Shown: positions 35,250-42,464 of the stretch, piece after piece
Position numbering within the stretch: the stretch's first letter is position 1
How the letters are laid out: every line of letters begins with the position of its first letter
Assembly (NCBI RefSeq): GCF_001698125.1
Contig: NZ_CP013854.1
Coordinates: forward strand, 6,076,001 to 6,140,000
DNA from: Pseudonocardia sp. HH130630-07
Lineage (GTDB): Bacteria; Actinomycetota; Actinomycetes; Mycobacteriales; Pseudonocardiaceae
DNA length: 64,000 nucleotides
Direction: 5' to 3'
Made by a program: the position numbers and the translations under genes
Notes under the pieces: generated by a model
Seen by the model: the letters and a program-made list of their open reading frames with translations, nothing else
What the model was told of the DNA's origin: nothing
The model's database searches: none

Positions 35250-36269
35250 GTGTCTCACCCCGTTCACGCCGACGACGATTTCCTCACCATGATCACGGGC
35301 TACATGCCCGCCCTCGTCGTCGCCGCCGCGCTCCGGCTCGACCTGCCCGCCACGATCGCCGCCGAGACGGTGACCGTCGAGGACCTGGCCACCCGCACGA
35401 CCTATCGGCCCGATCCCTTGCGACGCCTGCTGAGGGCGCTCGCGGCGCTCGGGCTGGCCTCGGAGGTCCGCCCGGACACGTTCGAGCTGACCGCGCGGGG
35501 ACGACGGCTACAGCCGGGCGTCGACGGATCGCTGTACCCGCTGGCCGCGGTGATGCTCCACGAGACGATGTGGCGCGGATGGCCCGTGCTCGACGAGGCG
35601 GTACGCACCGGCGGAACGGCTTTCGAGCAGGTCTACGGGACCGTCGACTGGCAGGTCGGCTCGGAGTACCGGGAGCTGGTCGACCGCTCGATGCTCGACG
35701 AGACCCGCTCGGTCGCCGCCGCGGTCGTCGCCGCGTACGACTTCACCCCTTTCACCTGCGTGACCGACATCGGCGGGGGTAGCGGCCCGTTGCTCGCCGC
35801 GGTCGCGTCCGCGCATCCGCACCTCAGGGGTGTGGTGTACGACCTCGCGGACGGGCTTCGCCACGCCGACGGCGTCCTCGCGGCCGCGACCGTCGACGAC
35901 CGCTGCCGGACGGAGGTCGGTGACTTCTTCGCGCGTATCCCGCCGGCCGATCTGCACCTGTGCAAGAGCGTCGTCTTCAACTGGCCGGACGACTCGGACG
36001 TGTCGGCGATCCTGGCCAACAGCCGGCGGGCCCTCTCCTCCGGTGGACGCCTCCTGCTGGTCGAGCAGATGCTGCCCGACGTCGTCGACGGGTCCCTCCC
36101 CGCTCGCCTCTACGTGGACGACGTCAACTCGATCGTCAGCCTGGGCGGACGGTTGCGCACCGAGTCGGAATACCGCTCGTTGCTCGAACGCGCCGGTTTC
36201 GCCCTCCGCGTCCGGCCGCTACCGGACGCACCAGGCAGCTACTCCCTGCTCGAAGCCGTGCCACAGTGA
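35250..36269 (+). CDS. O-methyltransferase (PF00891 type)
   Basis: 339 residues from GTG 35250, with GCGAGG five bases upstream. The N-terminal dimerisation domain has a winged-helix look (LVVAAALRLDLPATIA, YRPDPLRRLLRALAALGL). The SAM-binding motif is VTDIGGGSGPLLAAVA (~175), then LCKSVVFNWPDDSD and the C-terminal SEYRSLLERAGF. This family methylates hydroxyl groups of small aromatic or polyketide molecules. It overlaps (GTGA) the gene for a siderophore-type binding lipoprotein. Together with an iron-box-like site this suggests modification of a metal-binding small molecule or peptide, which is inference. Confidence 0.88.
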   Translation: MSHPVHADDDFLTMITGYMPALVVAAALRLDLPATIAAETVTVEDLATRTTYRPDPLRRLLRALAALGLASEVRPDTFELTARGRRLQPGVDGSLYPLAAVMLHETMWRGWPVLDEAVRTGGTAFEQVYGTVDWQVGSEYRELVDRSMLDETRSVAAAVVAAYDFTPFTCVTDIGGGSGPLLAAVASAHPHLRGVVYDLADGLRHADGVLAAATVDDRCRTEVGDFFARIPPADLHLCKSVVFNWPDDSDVSAILANSRRALSSGGRLLLVEQMLPDVVDGSLPARLYVDDVNSIVSLGGRLRTESEYRSLLERAGFALRVRPLPDAPGSYSLLEAVPQ

Positions 36270-37294
36270 ACCGGGACGAGTCCCCGTACCGGCGGCGCAC
36301 GCTGCTGCGGGCGACGGCGGCGCTCGGCATCGGAGCGCTGACCGGTGGCTGCAGCCGACGGCCGCCCGGAGCACCGCACCGTGGGCTGCCGGTCGCCGAG
36401 CCCGCGGAGGGTTTTCCCCGCACCGTCCAGCACGGCGCCGGCAGCACCGTGGTCCCGGCGGTACCACGGCGCGTCGTGTGCACCACCGACTACGACGACC
36501 TCGACGCCGTTCTTTCCACCGGATGCGTGCCCGTGGCTTTCGGCTTCTCCCCGTGGCTGGTTCCGGATCTGGCGCCGTGGGCGGTCACCGCCGAACCGGC
36601 CGAACGACTGCTGGGCCCCATCGCGGGGTTCTCCCTGGAGCGGATCGCCGCCCAGCGCCCCGACCTCATCGTCGGTCAGGTCGACCTGCTCGACGGGAAG
36701 TACGACCAGCTCGGCGCGATCGCACCCACGGTCACCGTCGGCGTGCGCCGGGACGGCTGGCGCTCGAGCTGTGCCCTGGTCGGGCGTGCGCTGGGACGTG
36801 AGGACGCCGCAGCCGCAGCCGCCGCCCGTACCGGGGCGGTGCTCGGTCGCGAGCGAGCGGCACTCTCCTCGCTCGCGGGTACTCGCGTGGTCGTGCTCTA
36901 CCGCAACGGCGGCGTGAACAGGATCGACAGCACGTTCCACCCACCGGGTGGGGGGAGCGCCGAGGTGCTGGGCGAACTCGGCCTGACAGCCGTCGATGCC
37001 GGCGCGGGTCCTGCCGGAGCGCTCGCGGACGAGGAGCTGGGCCGCCTCGACGAGGCCGACGTCGTGATCGTCCAGGACTTCGTCGCCGAGACCGACGACC
37101 TGCTCCGGATCGAGGTGTTCCGGCGGTCGCGACCGGTACGCGACCGCCGGGTCGTCCGGCTGAGTCCGGTCGCCACGCGTGCGTCGTTCCTGCCCAGTGT
37201 GCTCTCGCTACCGGTCGCGACCGCGGAGTTCGCCGCCGGGGTACGCGCCGCCCTCGCGGGTCGTGGGTCGCTGGAGCCCGTTGCCGGTCGGTGA
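36266..37294 (+). CDS. Siderophore-type ABC substrate-binding lipoprotein (FecB/PF01497)
   Basis: 342 residues from GTG 36266, overlapping the O-methyltransferase gene. The N-terminus has a Tat-like RRR run and a lipobox LTGGC, so it is exported and lipid-anchored. PF01497 features: VPAVPRRVVCTTDYDDLDAV, the ERIAAQRPDLIVGQ segment and YDQLGAIAPTVTV. Such proteins bind ferric siderophores, haem or cobalamin. No permease or ATPase gene lies beside it, so either the rest is elsewhere or the locus lost it. The gene ends 43 bp from the 3' end of the convergent micropeptide gene. Confidence 0.87.
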   Translation: MNRDESPYRRRTLLRATAALGIGALTGGCSRRPPGAPHRGLPVAEPAEGFPRTVQHGAGSTVVPAVPRRVVCTTDYDDLDAVLSTGCVPVAFGFSPWLVPDLAPWAVTAEPAERLLGPIAGFSLERIAAQRPDLIVGQVDLLDGKYDQLGAIAPTVTVGVRRDGWRSSCALVGRALGREDAAAAAAARTGAVLGRERAALSSLAGTRVVVLYRNGGVNRIDSTFHPPGGGSAEVLGELGLTAVDAGAGPAGALADEELGRLDEADVVIVQDFVAETDDLLRIEVFRRSRPVRDRRVVRLSPVATRASFLPSVLSLPVATAEFAAGVRAALAGRGSLEPVAGR

Positions 37295-37428
37295 GCCCGT
37301 CACACGTCCCGGACGACGCCGCGTGCCGGCGACAGGCCTACCAGCAGGGCTGGCCGGGGCGTTCGCACCAGGCCACCGCGGACGTCGAGGTCCCGGTGTC
37401 GACGGCCGATGCGGCCACCGAACTCAGT

Positions 37429-38411
37429 GAGGTGTTCTCAGTAGCGTGGTGATCATGTTGTGCGGTCGTATTCGGTGTGGAGTAACACGAGCGCGGCGGC
37501 GGTGATCGCGCCGGTGCGCCAGGGACAGAGGGTGACTCGCTGTAGCGTTGCGAAGGTGGTCTTGAGCAGGGCGTTTGCTCGTTCGGCGAGTGCTCGGGTG
37601 GCTGAGTGCAGGCTGTTGACGGTGCGCTGATCGACTGTTCGGCCGCCGGCGGGGATGGGTTTGATCGGCACGGTGAGTCGGTGGGCCTCACCTTCGTAGC
37701 CGAGATCGCCCAGCGCGGCGTGGTCATCATCGATCCAGTGATCGAGGTCTTCGAGCAGACCGGGGTGGGCTCGGGCACAGGTCACGTCGTGTTCGCGCCC
37801 GGGTCTTCCCGGGGATGTCCATAGCGGCCATCCATCCGGGGCGGACACGACCTGGACGTTCCCGCCGTGGCGGTGGTGTTTACCCGACCACCACAGGTCG
37901 ACCCCCGCGGTGGGGCCGAGCGCGCGGCAGCGGTCGGTGGCGATCAGGGTGCCGTCCAGGTGAACGTGGGTGTGTCCGGCGAGGCGGGCGGCGAGCAGGG
38001 CACCGTGCAGCCCGGGTGCGGCGCTGGCGAGGACGTCGATGCCTTCGTGCAGGTAGCGATAGGTGGTCGCGGTACTGATCGCGTTGTCGCGGGCCAGGTG
38101 CCGGACCCGGGTGGCGTCGCAGAACCAGCGGATCACCAGCACTGCCTGGGCGAACGGGGTCAACGCCCGCCGCCGGGGGCGGGTACCGCGGCGACAGCGT
38201 TGAGCGGCCAGAAGCCGAGCCAGGTAGGCCACGGTGTGCTCCCCGATCGGGAGGACAGCGGTGTAGGTGACAGGATCGGACATGCGGGGCCTCGGAGAGT
38301 TCGTTGATCTTGGTCGACCAACTGCTCTACCGGGGCCCTGCCCCATGTCCTAGACATCTCCACTCCCTCGGCGTGTCGCAGCGGAACGACCACCACTACT
38401 GAGAACACCTC
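37429..38411 (-). mobile_element. IS5-family insertion sequence with DDE_Tnp_4 transposase, intact
   Basis: 983 bp. The terminal inverted repeats are identical over 16 bp: GAGGTGTTCTCAGTAG at 37429-37444 and its reverse complement at 38396-38411. Flanking AGT on both sides (37426-37428 and 38412-38414) is the 3-bp target duplication. The single transposase gene is intact. The copy interrupts the micropeptide gene, so removal with one AGT restores it exactly. Confidence 0.93.
37453..38283 (-). CDS. IS5-family transposase (HTH_Tnp_4 / DDE_Tnp_4)
   Basis: 276 residues from ATG 38283. N-terminal helix-turn-helix (LTPFAQAVLVIRWFCDATRV, DNAISTATTYRYLHE). Catalytic domain of the DDE_Tnp_4 type with VHLDGTLIATDRC (first Asp), SAPDGWPLWTSPGRPGREHD (second Asp) and the Glu in RALAERANALLKT. 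A longer frame to 38346 exists but has no family support. It appears intact and could be active. It fills almost the whole element. Confidence 0.9.
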   Translation of the reverse strand: MSDPVTYTAVLPIGEHTVAYLARLLAAQRCRRGTRPRRRALTPFAQAVLVIRWFCDATRVRHLARDNAISTATTYRYLHEGIDVLASAAPGLHGALLAARLAGHTHVHLDGTLIATDRCRALGPTAGVDLWWSGKHHRHGGNVQVVSAPDGWPLWTSPGRPGREHDVTCARAHPGLLEDLDHWIDDDHAALGDLGYEGEAHRLTVPIKPIPAGGRTVDQRTVNSLHSATRALAERANALLKTTFATLQRVTLCPWRTGAITAAALVLLHTEYDRTT

Positions 38412-38495
38412 AGTGTCAGCATTCCCGTCACGCTGAGCAGCAGCGCGGCGGTCGAGAGGATCTTCTTCACGATTGCCTCCGGATCATGCGAAGAA

Positions 38496-38542
38496 TGTGT
38501 CGCAGGAATTCAGATCCTTGAGTCGCGACACAATTTCGTCAA
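38496..38542 (-). promoter_or_regulatory. Promoter and inverted repeat of the micropeptide gene
   Basis: On the minus strand TTGACG (38542-38537), a 17-bp spacer, then AAGGAT (38519-38514): a plausible -35/-10 pair. An inverted repeat TGTGTCGC (38496-38503) and GCGACACA (38525-38532) spans the -10 region, one arm in the spacer and one downstream of the start. It could be an operator or a leader hairpin. Protein unknown. Confidence 0.45.
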
Positions 38543-38582
38543 GAAGCCGCAGGTGCACGGAAACCGCCCTCCTGGATCGTCC

Positions 38583-39430
38583 TCAGACGGTCATCTCGCC
38601 GTGTGCGACGACCACGACCGAACCCGCCACCTCGATCCGGCCGACGGTGTCGCCGTCGCCGTGGGCCGTCGCCCGCATCTGCGACGGACGGCCCATCTCC
38701 ACCCCCTGCTCGATCTCGACCGGGGTGCCGTACGGGCACAGCCCGTGCCGTGCGAGGTGCACGGCCAGGGGCCCGCGGCCGATCCGGTCGCGGCGTCCTC
38801 GGCCACGCCGTAGGCGGGGGAGAACATCCGGATCCGCCACCGGTCACCGGCGCCGGCGAAGCAGATGGCGGCCATGTCGGGGAGCCGGGCGAGCGTGCGC
38901 AGGTCCGGTGTCACGGCCGACAGCTCGGCGAGACCGGGCAGGGCGACGTAGACGTGGCGCGGGCCGCAGCGGTACGCGGTCACCGGCGGGTCGGAGGAGC
39001 GCAGCCCCAGGCCGTCGAGCAGGACGTCGGCGTGCTCGTAGGGCTCCCACGTCGGGAGCGGCGGGACCATCCGCGCCCCGGTGACCACGCCGGACCGGCA
39101 CTCCAGGGTGAAGGGCACGTCCCCGGCACCGGTCTCCAGCACGACGGTGTCGCCGGGCCGGGTCGCCCCCAGCACGACGGCGGTCCCCAGGGTGGGATGC
39201 CCGGCGAACGGCAGCTCGTTGACCGGGGTGAAGATCCGCACCCGGACGTCGCCGCCGCCCCGTGCCGGGAGCACGAAGACGGTCTCGGACAGGTTGAACT
39301 CGCGGGCGATCCGTTGCATGCGTTCGGCGGGCAGGTCCTCGGCGTCGGTGACGACGGCGACCGGGTTGCCCGCCAGCGGGACCGTGGTGAAGACGTCGGC
39401 GACGACGTAGCGGCGCGGGCGTGCGGTCAC
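38583..39430 (-). pseudogene. phzF: PhzF-family isomerase, one frameshift near the C-terminus
   Basis: PhzF isomerises dihydro-hydroxyanthranilate (DHHA) in phenazine synthesis; the family also has other epimerase-like members. From GTG 39430: VFTTVPLAGNPVAVV, the catalytic Glu in FNLSETVFVLP (~46), PFAGHPTLGTAVVLG with its His, and EDAATGSAAGP with Asp and Ser. After GSAAGP the frame is lost. The expected end (LAVHLARHG, then VGRIEVAGSVVVV) lies in another frame and stops at 38583. One extra base in the G run 38768-38771 repairs it to about 282 residues. It overlaps the phzD gene by four bases. Being next to PhzD and a PhzA/B-type gene makes the phenazine-type role credible. Confidence 0.85.
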
Positions 39431-40089
39431 CGGCGCGGACCCAGCGCCGCCCGGACGGTGTCGCTGTCCGGCGTCGCCGCGCACCGCTCCGCCGCGTAGG
39501 ACAGCGCCATCCGGTGCCGCTCGTGGGTGAAGTCGGCGACGGCGTCGGCGACGAGGAACGGCTGGATGTCGTGGGAGAACGCGTCCACACAAGTCATGAG
39601 GCACCCGACGTGGGCGTACACACCGCAGACGACGAGCTGGTCGCGCCCGTGGCTGCGGAGCCGGTCGAGCAGGTCCGTGCGCTGGAACGCGCTGTAGCGC
39701 CACTTGGTGAGCACCACGTCGTCCGCGCCCGGTGCGAGCTCGTCGACGATCGCCCGGTCCTGCGGGCTCGACTCCATGCCCGGCCCCCAGAAGTCGGCGA
39801 GCAGGCCCCGGTCCTGCGGCTCCATCCGGCCCGGCTGTGCCGTGTAGAGCACCGGGACGCCCGCCGCGACGCAGGCCGACCGGAGCTCGGCGACGGCCGT
39901 GACCAGCGCGGACACCAGCGGGCTGTCCGCGCCGAAGGGAGCCAGGAAGAAGCGCTGCATGTCGTGGATCAGCAACGCGGCGCGGGCGGGATCGACCGTC
40001 CACGTGACCACGTCGGCGGGGCGCTCGTCGGGCCGGGGCAGCGGGTAGTCGGGGATCGTCGGGATGGCCGGTGGGGCCGGTGTGTTCAT
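39427..40089 (-). CDS. phzD: PhzD-type isochorismatase (ADIC hydrolase)
   Basis: 220 residues from ATG 40089, chosen for GGAG six bases upstream; ATG 40119 overlaps the previous stop as ATGA and is possible. PhzD removes pyruvate from 2-amino-2-deoxyisochorismate to give DHHA. Diagnostic blocks: PTIPDYPLPRPDERP, the catalytic Asp in LLIHDMQRFFLAPF, YTAQPG, LLADFWGPGM, the Lys in LTKWRYSAFQRTDLL and CGVYAHVGCLMTCVDA. These fit PhzD better than nicotinamidase-like members. The gene sits between phzF and a flavoprotein gene in one operon. No PhzE-type ADIC synthase gene, needed to supply its substrate, is in the window. Confidence 0.9.
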   Translation of the reverse strand: MNTPAPPAIPTIPDYPLPRPDERPADVVTWTVDPARAALLIHDMQRFFLAPFGADSPLVSALVTAVAELRSACVAAGVPVLYTAQPGRMEPQDRGLLADFWGPGMESSPQDRAIVDELAPGADDVVLTKWRYSAFQRTDLLDRLRSHGRDQLVVCGVYAHVGCLMTCVDAFSHDIQPFLVADAVADFTHERHRMALSYAAERCAATPDSDTVRAALGPRR

Positions 40090-40115
40090 GGACGTCTCCA
40101 GGGTGACGGTACGGG

Positions 40116-41669
40116 TCATGGGGTCGCGGCGGCGGCGCCTGCGAGATGGCCGAACACGAGGGCCGGGCCGAGGGTTCCGCCCATCCCGGGATAGGCGAGG
40201 CCGAACGGGCTCGCCGCCACGTTGCCCGCGGCGAACAGGCCGGCGACGCTCCGCCCGTCCTCGCGCAGGACCCGGCCGTCGGCGTCGGTCCGTGGGCCGC
40301 CCTTGGTGCCGCCGACGCCCGCGTGCACGGGGAGCGCGTAGTACGGCCCGTCGTCGAGCGGGCGCAACGTGGGGTGCGGCGCCCGCCGGTCGCCCATCGC
40401 CCGGTCGAAAGCGGAGTCGCCGCGGCCGTGGCGCCGGTCGGAGCCCCGTGCGGCCGCCCGGCCGAAGGCCCCGACGGTCTCGACGAGGGCGTCACCGGGC
40501 AGGTCCAGCCGGGTGGCGAGACCGTGCCAGGTGTCCGCGCGGCGCAGCCAGGGCGGATCCGGTTCACCGGGCCGCAGCGGCCCGACCGGGTAGCTGCGGC
40601 GGTGGGTGTCGTCGAACAGGAGCCAGGCCGGGTCGCGGTCGAAGGAGGAGCTCGCCGGGTCGAACGTGCGCAGGGCCCGGCCGACCTCGTGGTAGCTCTG
40701 GGCCTCGTTGACGAAGCGGCGACCGTGCCGGTCCACCAGCAGCGACCCGGGCCGGGCCCGTTCGAACAGCAGCATCCGGTGCGCCGCCGCACCGTCGATC
40801 CGCTCCCCGGGCACGCTGATGGTCGGGCACCACCAGGCCTCCGACATCGTGCCGAGCGCGGCGCCGGCGGCGATCGCCATCCGCAGACCGTCGCCGCGCG
40901 CGCCGGGCGCGCCGATCAGCCCGTGCACGGGGCCGCCGAGGAACGTGGCCGTCAGGGCGGTGTCGCGTTCGAAGCCGCCGGCCGCCAGCACCACGGCACC
41001 GGGCACGACATCCCCGTCCACCCGGGCACCGACCACCGCCGGGCCGCGCGTCTCGAGTCCCGACACCCGGGCGGACGTGCGGATCCGCACCCCGGCGTCG
41101 ACGGCCGCCGTGAGCAGGGCGCCGACCAGCGCCTGCCCGCCCACGACGATCCCGGCGCGCACCCGCTCCTCGACGGTCGCCGGGTCGACACCGGCGACCA
41201 GCTCCGCGAGCGTGGCGCGGGGTCGCCACGGGAGACCGGGGCGCACCATCGCGGCCCGCTCCGCGGCGGGCCGGAACGGCAGCGGTTCCAGGGAGCGGCC
41301 GCCCGGCGCCGCACCGGGCTGCCCGCTGTGGCAGTCGGGGAACGGGACCGGCGCCCAGCGCACCGGAGTGTCCCGTTCCAGGCGGGCCGCGACCCCGGGG
41401 GCGACGGCGACGAACCGCCGCACGAGCGCGCGGTCGACGTCGCCGGCACAGACCGCGTCGAGGTAGCGCAGGGCCGGGCCGGCACCGTCGGCCGGCCCGG
41501 CGTGCGGGGTGCCCGGCAACCAGACCGCCCCGCTCGACAGGGCGGTGGTCCCGCCGAGTGTCGACGTCGCCTCCAGCACGGTGACCGTGGCCCCGCGGTG
41601 CCGGGCGGCGAGCGCGGCGGCCAGGCCGGCCGCACCCGAGCCGACCACGACGACGTCCGGTGCCGTCAC
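40116..41669 (-). CDS. FAD-binding oxidoreductase 1 (fumarate reductase / 3-ketosteroid dehydrogenase fold)
   Basis: 517 residues from GTG 41669, with GGGAGG upstream. N-terminal FAD site VVVGSGAAGLAAALAARHRG, then EATSTLGGTTALSSGAVW. The middle has the substrate-domain blocks GDGLRMAIAAGAALG and RFVNEAQSYHEVGRAL. The C-terminus has GLFAAGNVAASPFG with YPGMGGTLGPALVFG, which closes the FAD site. This PF00890 family includes fumarate reductases and 3-ketosteroid dehydrogenases. In this operon it stands between PhzA/B and PhzD genes, so a role in oxidising a dihydrophenazine intermediate is possible. That is inference; PhzG is an unrelated FMN protein. Confidence 0.87.
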   Translation of the reverse strand: MTAPDVVVVGSGAAGLAAALAARHRGATVTVLEATSTLGGTTALSSGAVWLPGTPHAGPADGAGPALRYLDAVCAGDVDRALVRRFVAVAPGVAARLERDTPVRWAPVPFPDCHSGQPGAAPGGRSLEPLPFRPAAERAAMVRPGLPWRPRATLAELVAGVDPATVEERVRAGIVVGGQALVGALLTAAVDAGVRIRTSARVSGLETRGPAVVGARVDGDVVPGAVVLAAGGFERDTALTATFLGGPVHGLIGAPGARGDGLRMAIAAGAALGTMSEAWWCPTISVPGERIDGAAAHRMLLFERARPGSLLVDRHGRRFVNEAQSYHEVGRALRTFDPASSSFDRDPAWLLFDDTHRRSYPVGPLRPGEPDPPWLRRADTWHGLATRLDLPGDALVETVGAFGRAAARGSDRRHGRGDSAFDRAMGDRRAPHPTLRPLDDGPYYALPVHAGVGGTKGGPRTDADGRVLREDGRSVAGLFAAGNVAASPFGLAYPGMGGTLGPALVFGHLAGAAAATP

Positions 41670-41703
41670 CGATCCTCCCCCGCCCTCCCGGGACGGTCCC
41701 GGC

Positions 41704-42186
41704 TCAGCTCGGGATCCCGCCACGCCTGACCACGGGGACGTCGATGCCGAGTGCGCGCATCTGGTCACACGGGTTCATGAACTCGCGGATCTCGGTGACC
41801 TTGCCGTCGCGCAGCTTGAACGAGTGGATGAAGTGGTTGCGGTAGTGGCCGGGCTCGTAGTCGGGGAACAGGATCTGCCCCTCGCCGTCGCACTCGACCC
41901 AGAAGCGGTTCGGGTCCTGGGTCTCGAAGACCTCGATGTTGATCCACTTCCAGTCGGGGAAGCACTCGAGCGACCAGGCCGCCATCTTCGCGAGGTTCTC
42001 CCGGCCGGTCACGGCCGCGGGCTCACCGGTGTCGGTGGTCCACAGGCCGCCCCGGGCGTCCTCGGTGAACAGCCGGTGCCGCTCGAGCCGGGGCGGGCCC
42101 TCGGTGACCCGCAGGTACTCCTCGACGGTCGCCCGGTTCCGCTGGCGCAGGTCGCGATCGTCGTCGAACGGGTGCGTGTCGGACAT
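41704..42186 (-). CDS. phzB: PhzA/PhzB-type condensing protein
   Basis: 160 residues of the phenazine PhzA/PhzB group of the NTF2-like fold. Diagnostic stretches: LRQRNRATVEEYLRVTEGP, LFTEDARGGLWTTDTGEP, WSLECFPDWKW, WVECDGEGQIL, HYRNHFIHSFKLRDGKV, and the ending REFMNPCDQMRALGI with GGIPS. PhzB joins two aminoketone molecules derived from DHHA into the tricycle; the acid is the Glu in REFMNP. A plain SnoaL-like protein would not carry so many of these blocks. It is the clearest marker that this operon is of phenazine type. Only one copy is present. Confidence 0.9.
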   Translation of the reverse strand: MSDTHPFDDDRDLRQRNRATVEEYLRVTEGPPRLERHRLFTEDARGGLWTTDTGEPAAVTGRENLAKMAAWSLECFPDWKWINIEVFETQDPNRFWVECDGEGQILFPDYEPGHYRNHFIHSFKLRDGKVTEIREFMNPCDQMRALGIDVPVVRRGGIPS

Positions 42187-42464
42187 GGGCGGGGCCACCT
42201 TCCTCGTCCGGGGCCGGGAAGCTCCGGTCTGCGCGGACGTCTCCGCGTCGTCGCGGTGTACGAGCCCGGCCGGGAGCGTGCGGGGCGCCGGGCGCACGTT
42301 CCCGCCGGTCCGGCCGGCGTCCCGGCCGAGTGGGTCGTGCGCGACCGATCAAACGCCGGACGTCGCTCCCGTCGAGCGCGGATGCCGGAAAGAGTCGAAT
42401 GCGAGCTGGGGTTCCCCTCGCGAACCGGCTGACCGGTCACCGGGCCGGGGCCCGGCGGGACGGG

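Larger units (their letters stand above)
37338..38470 (-). pseudogene. Secreted cysteine micropeptide gene, split by an IS
   Basis: The 5' part is 38470-38412 and the 3' part 37428-37338, separated by an insertion sequence and its AGT duplication. Joining them gives a 48-residue ORF: GTG start with CCTCC complement (GGAGG) five bases upstream, a signal peptide (KKILSTAALLLSVTGMLTL, cleavage likely after AASA) and a 21-residue mature peptide ending in WCERPGQPCW. The tail is symmetric: Trp-Cys, a Pro-Gly turn, Cys-Trp. A disulfide hairpin or a metal site is possible. In the present state translation runs into the IS repeat and stops after 24 residues. A TTGACG-17-AAGGAT promoter lies upstream. 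It is convergent with the siderophore-type lipoprotein gene. No family name is known to me. Confidence 0.7.

Noticed and set aside
37291..37452. Plus-strand ORF starting in GTGA overlap with the siderophore-type lipoprotein gene and running into the IS
   Set aside because: The GTGA is suggestive, but its residues have no family pattern. The same DNA on the minus strand encodes the end of the micropeptide, which has a ribosome site, signal peptide and promoter.
42187..42464. A missing small gene (for example phzG) in the 278-bp gap between flavoprotein 2 and phzB
   Set aside because: No frame of useful length with a ribosome site on the minus strand, and the gap is too short for PhzG.
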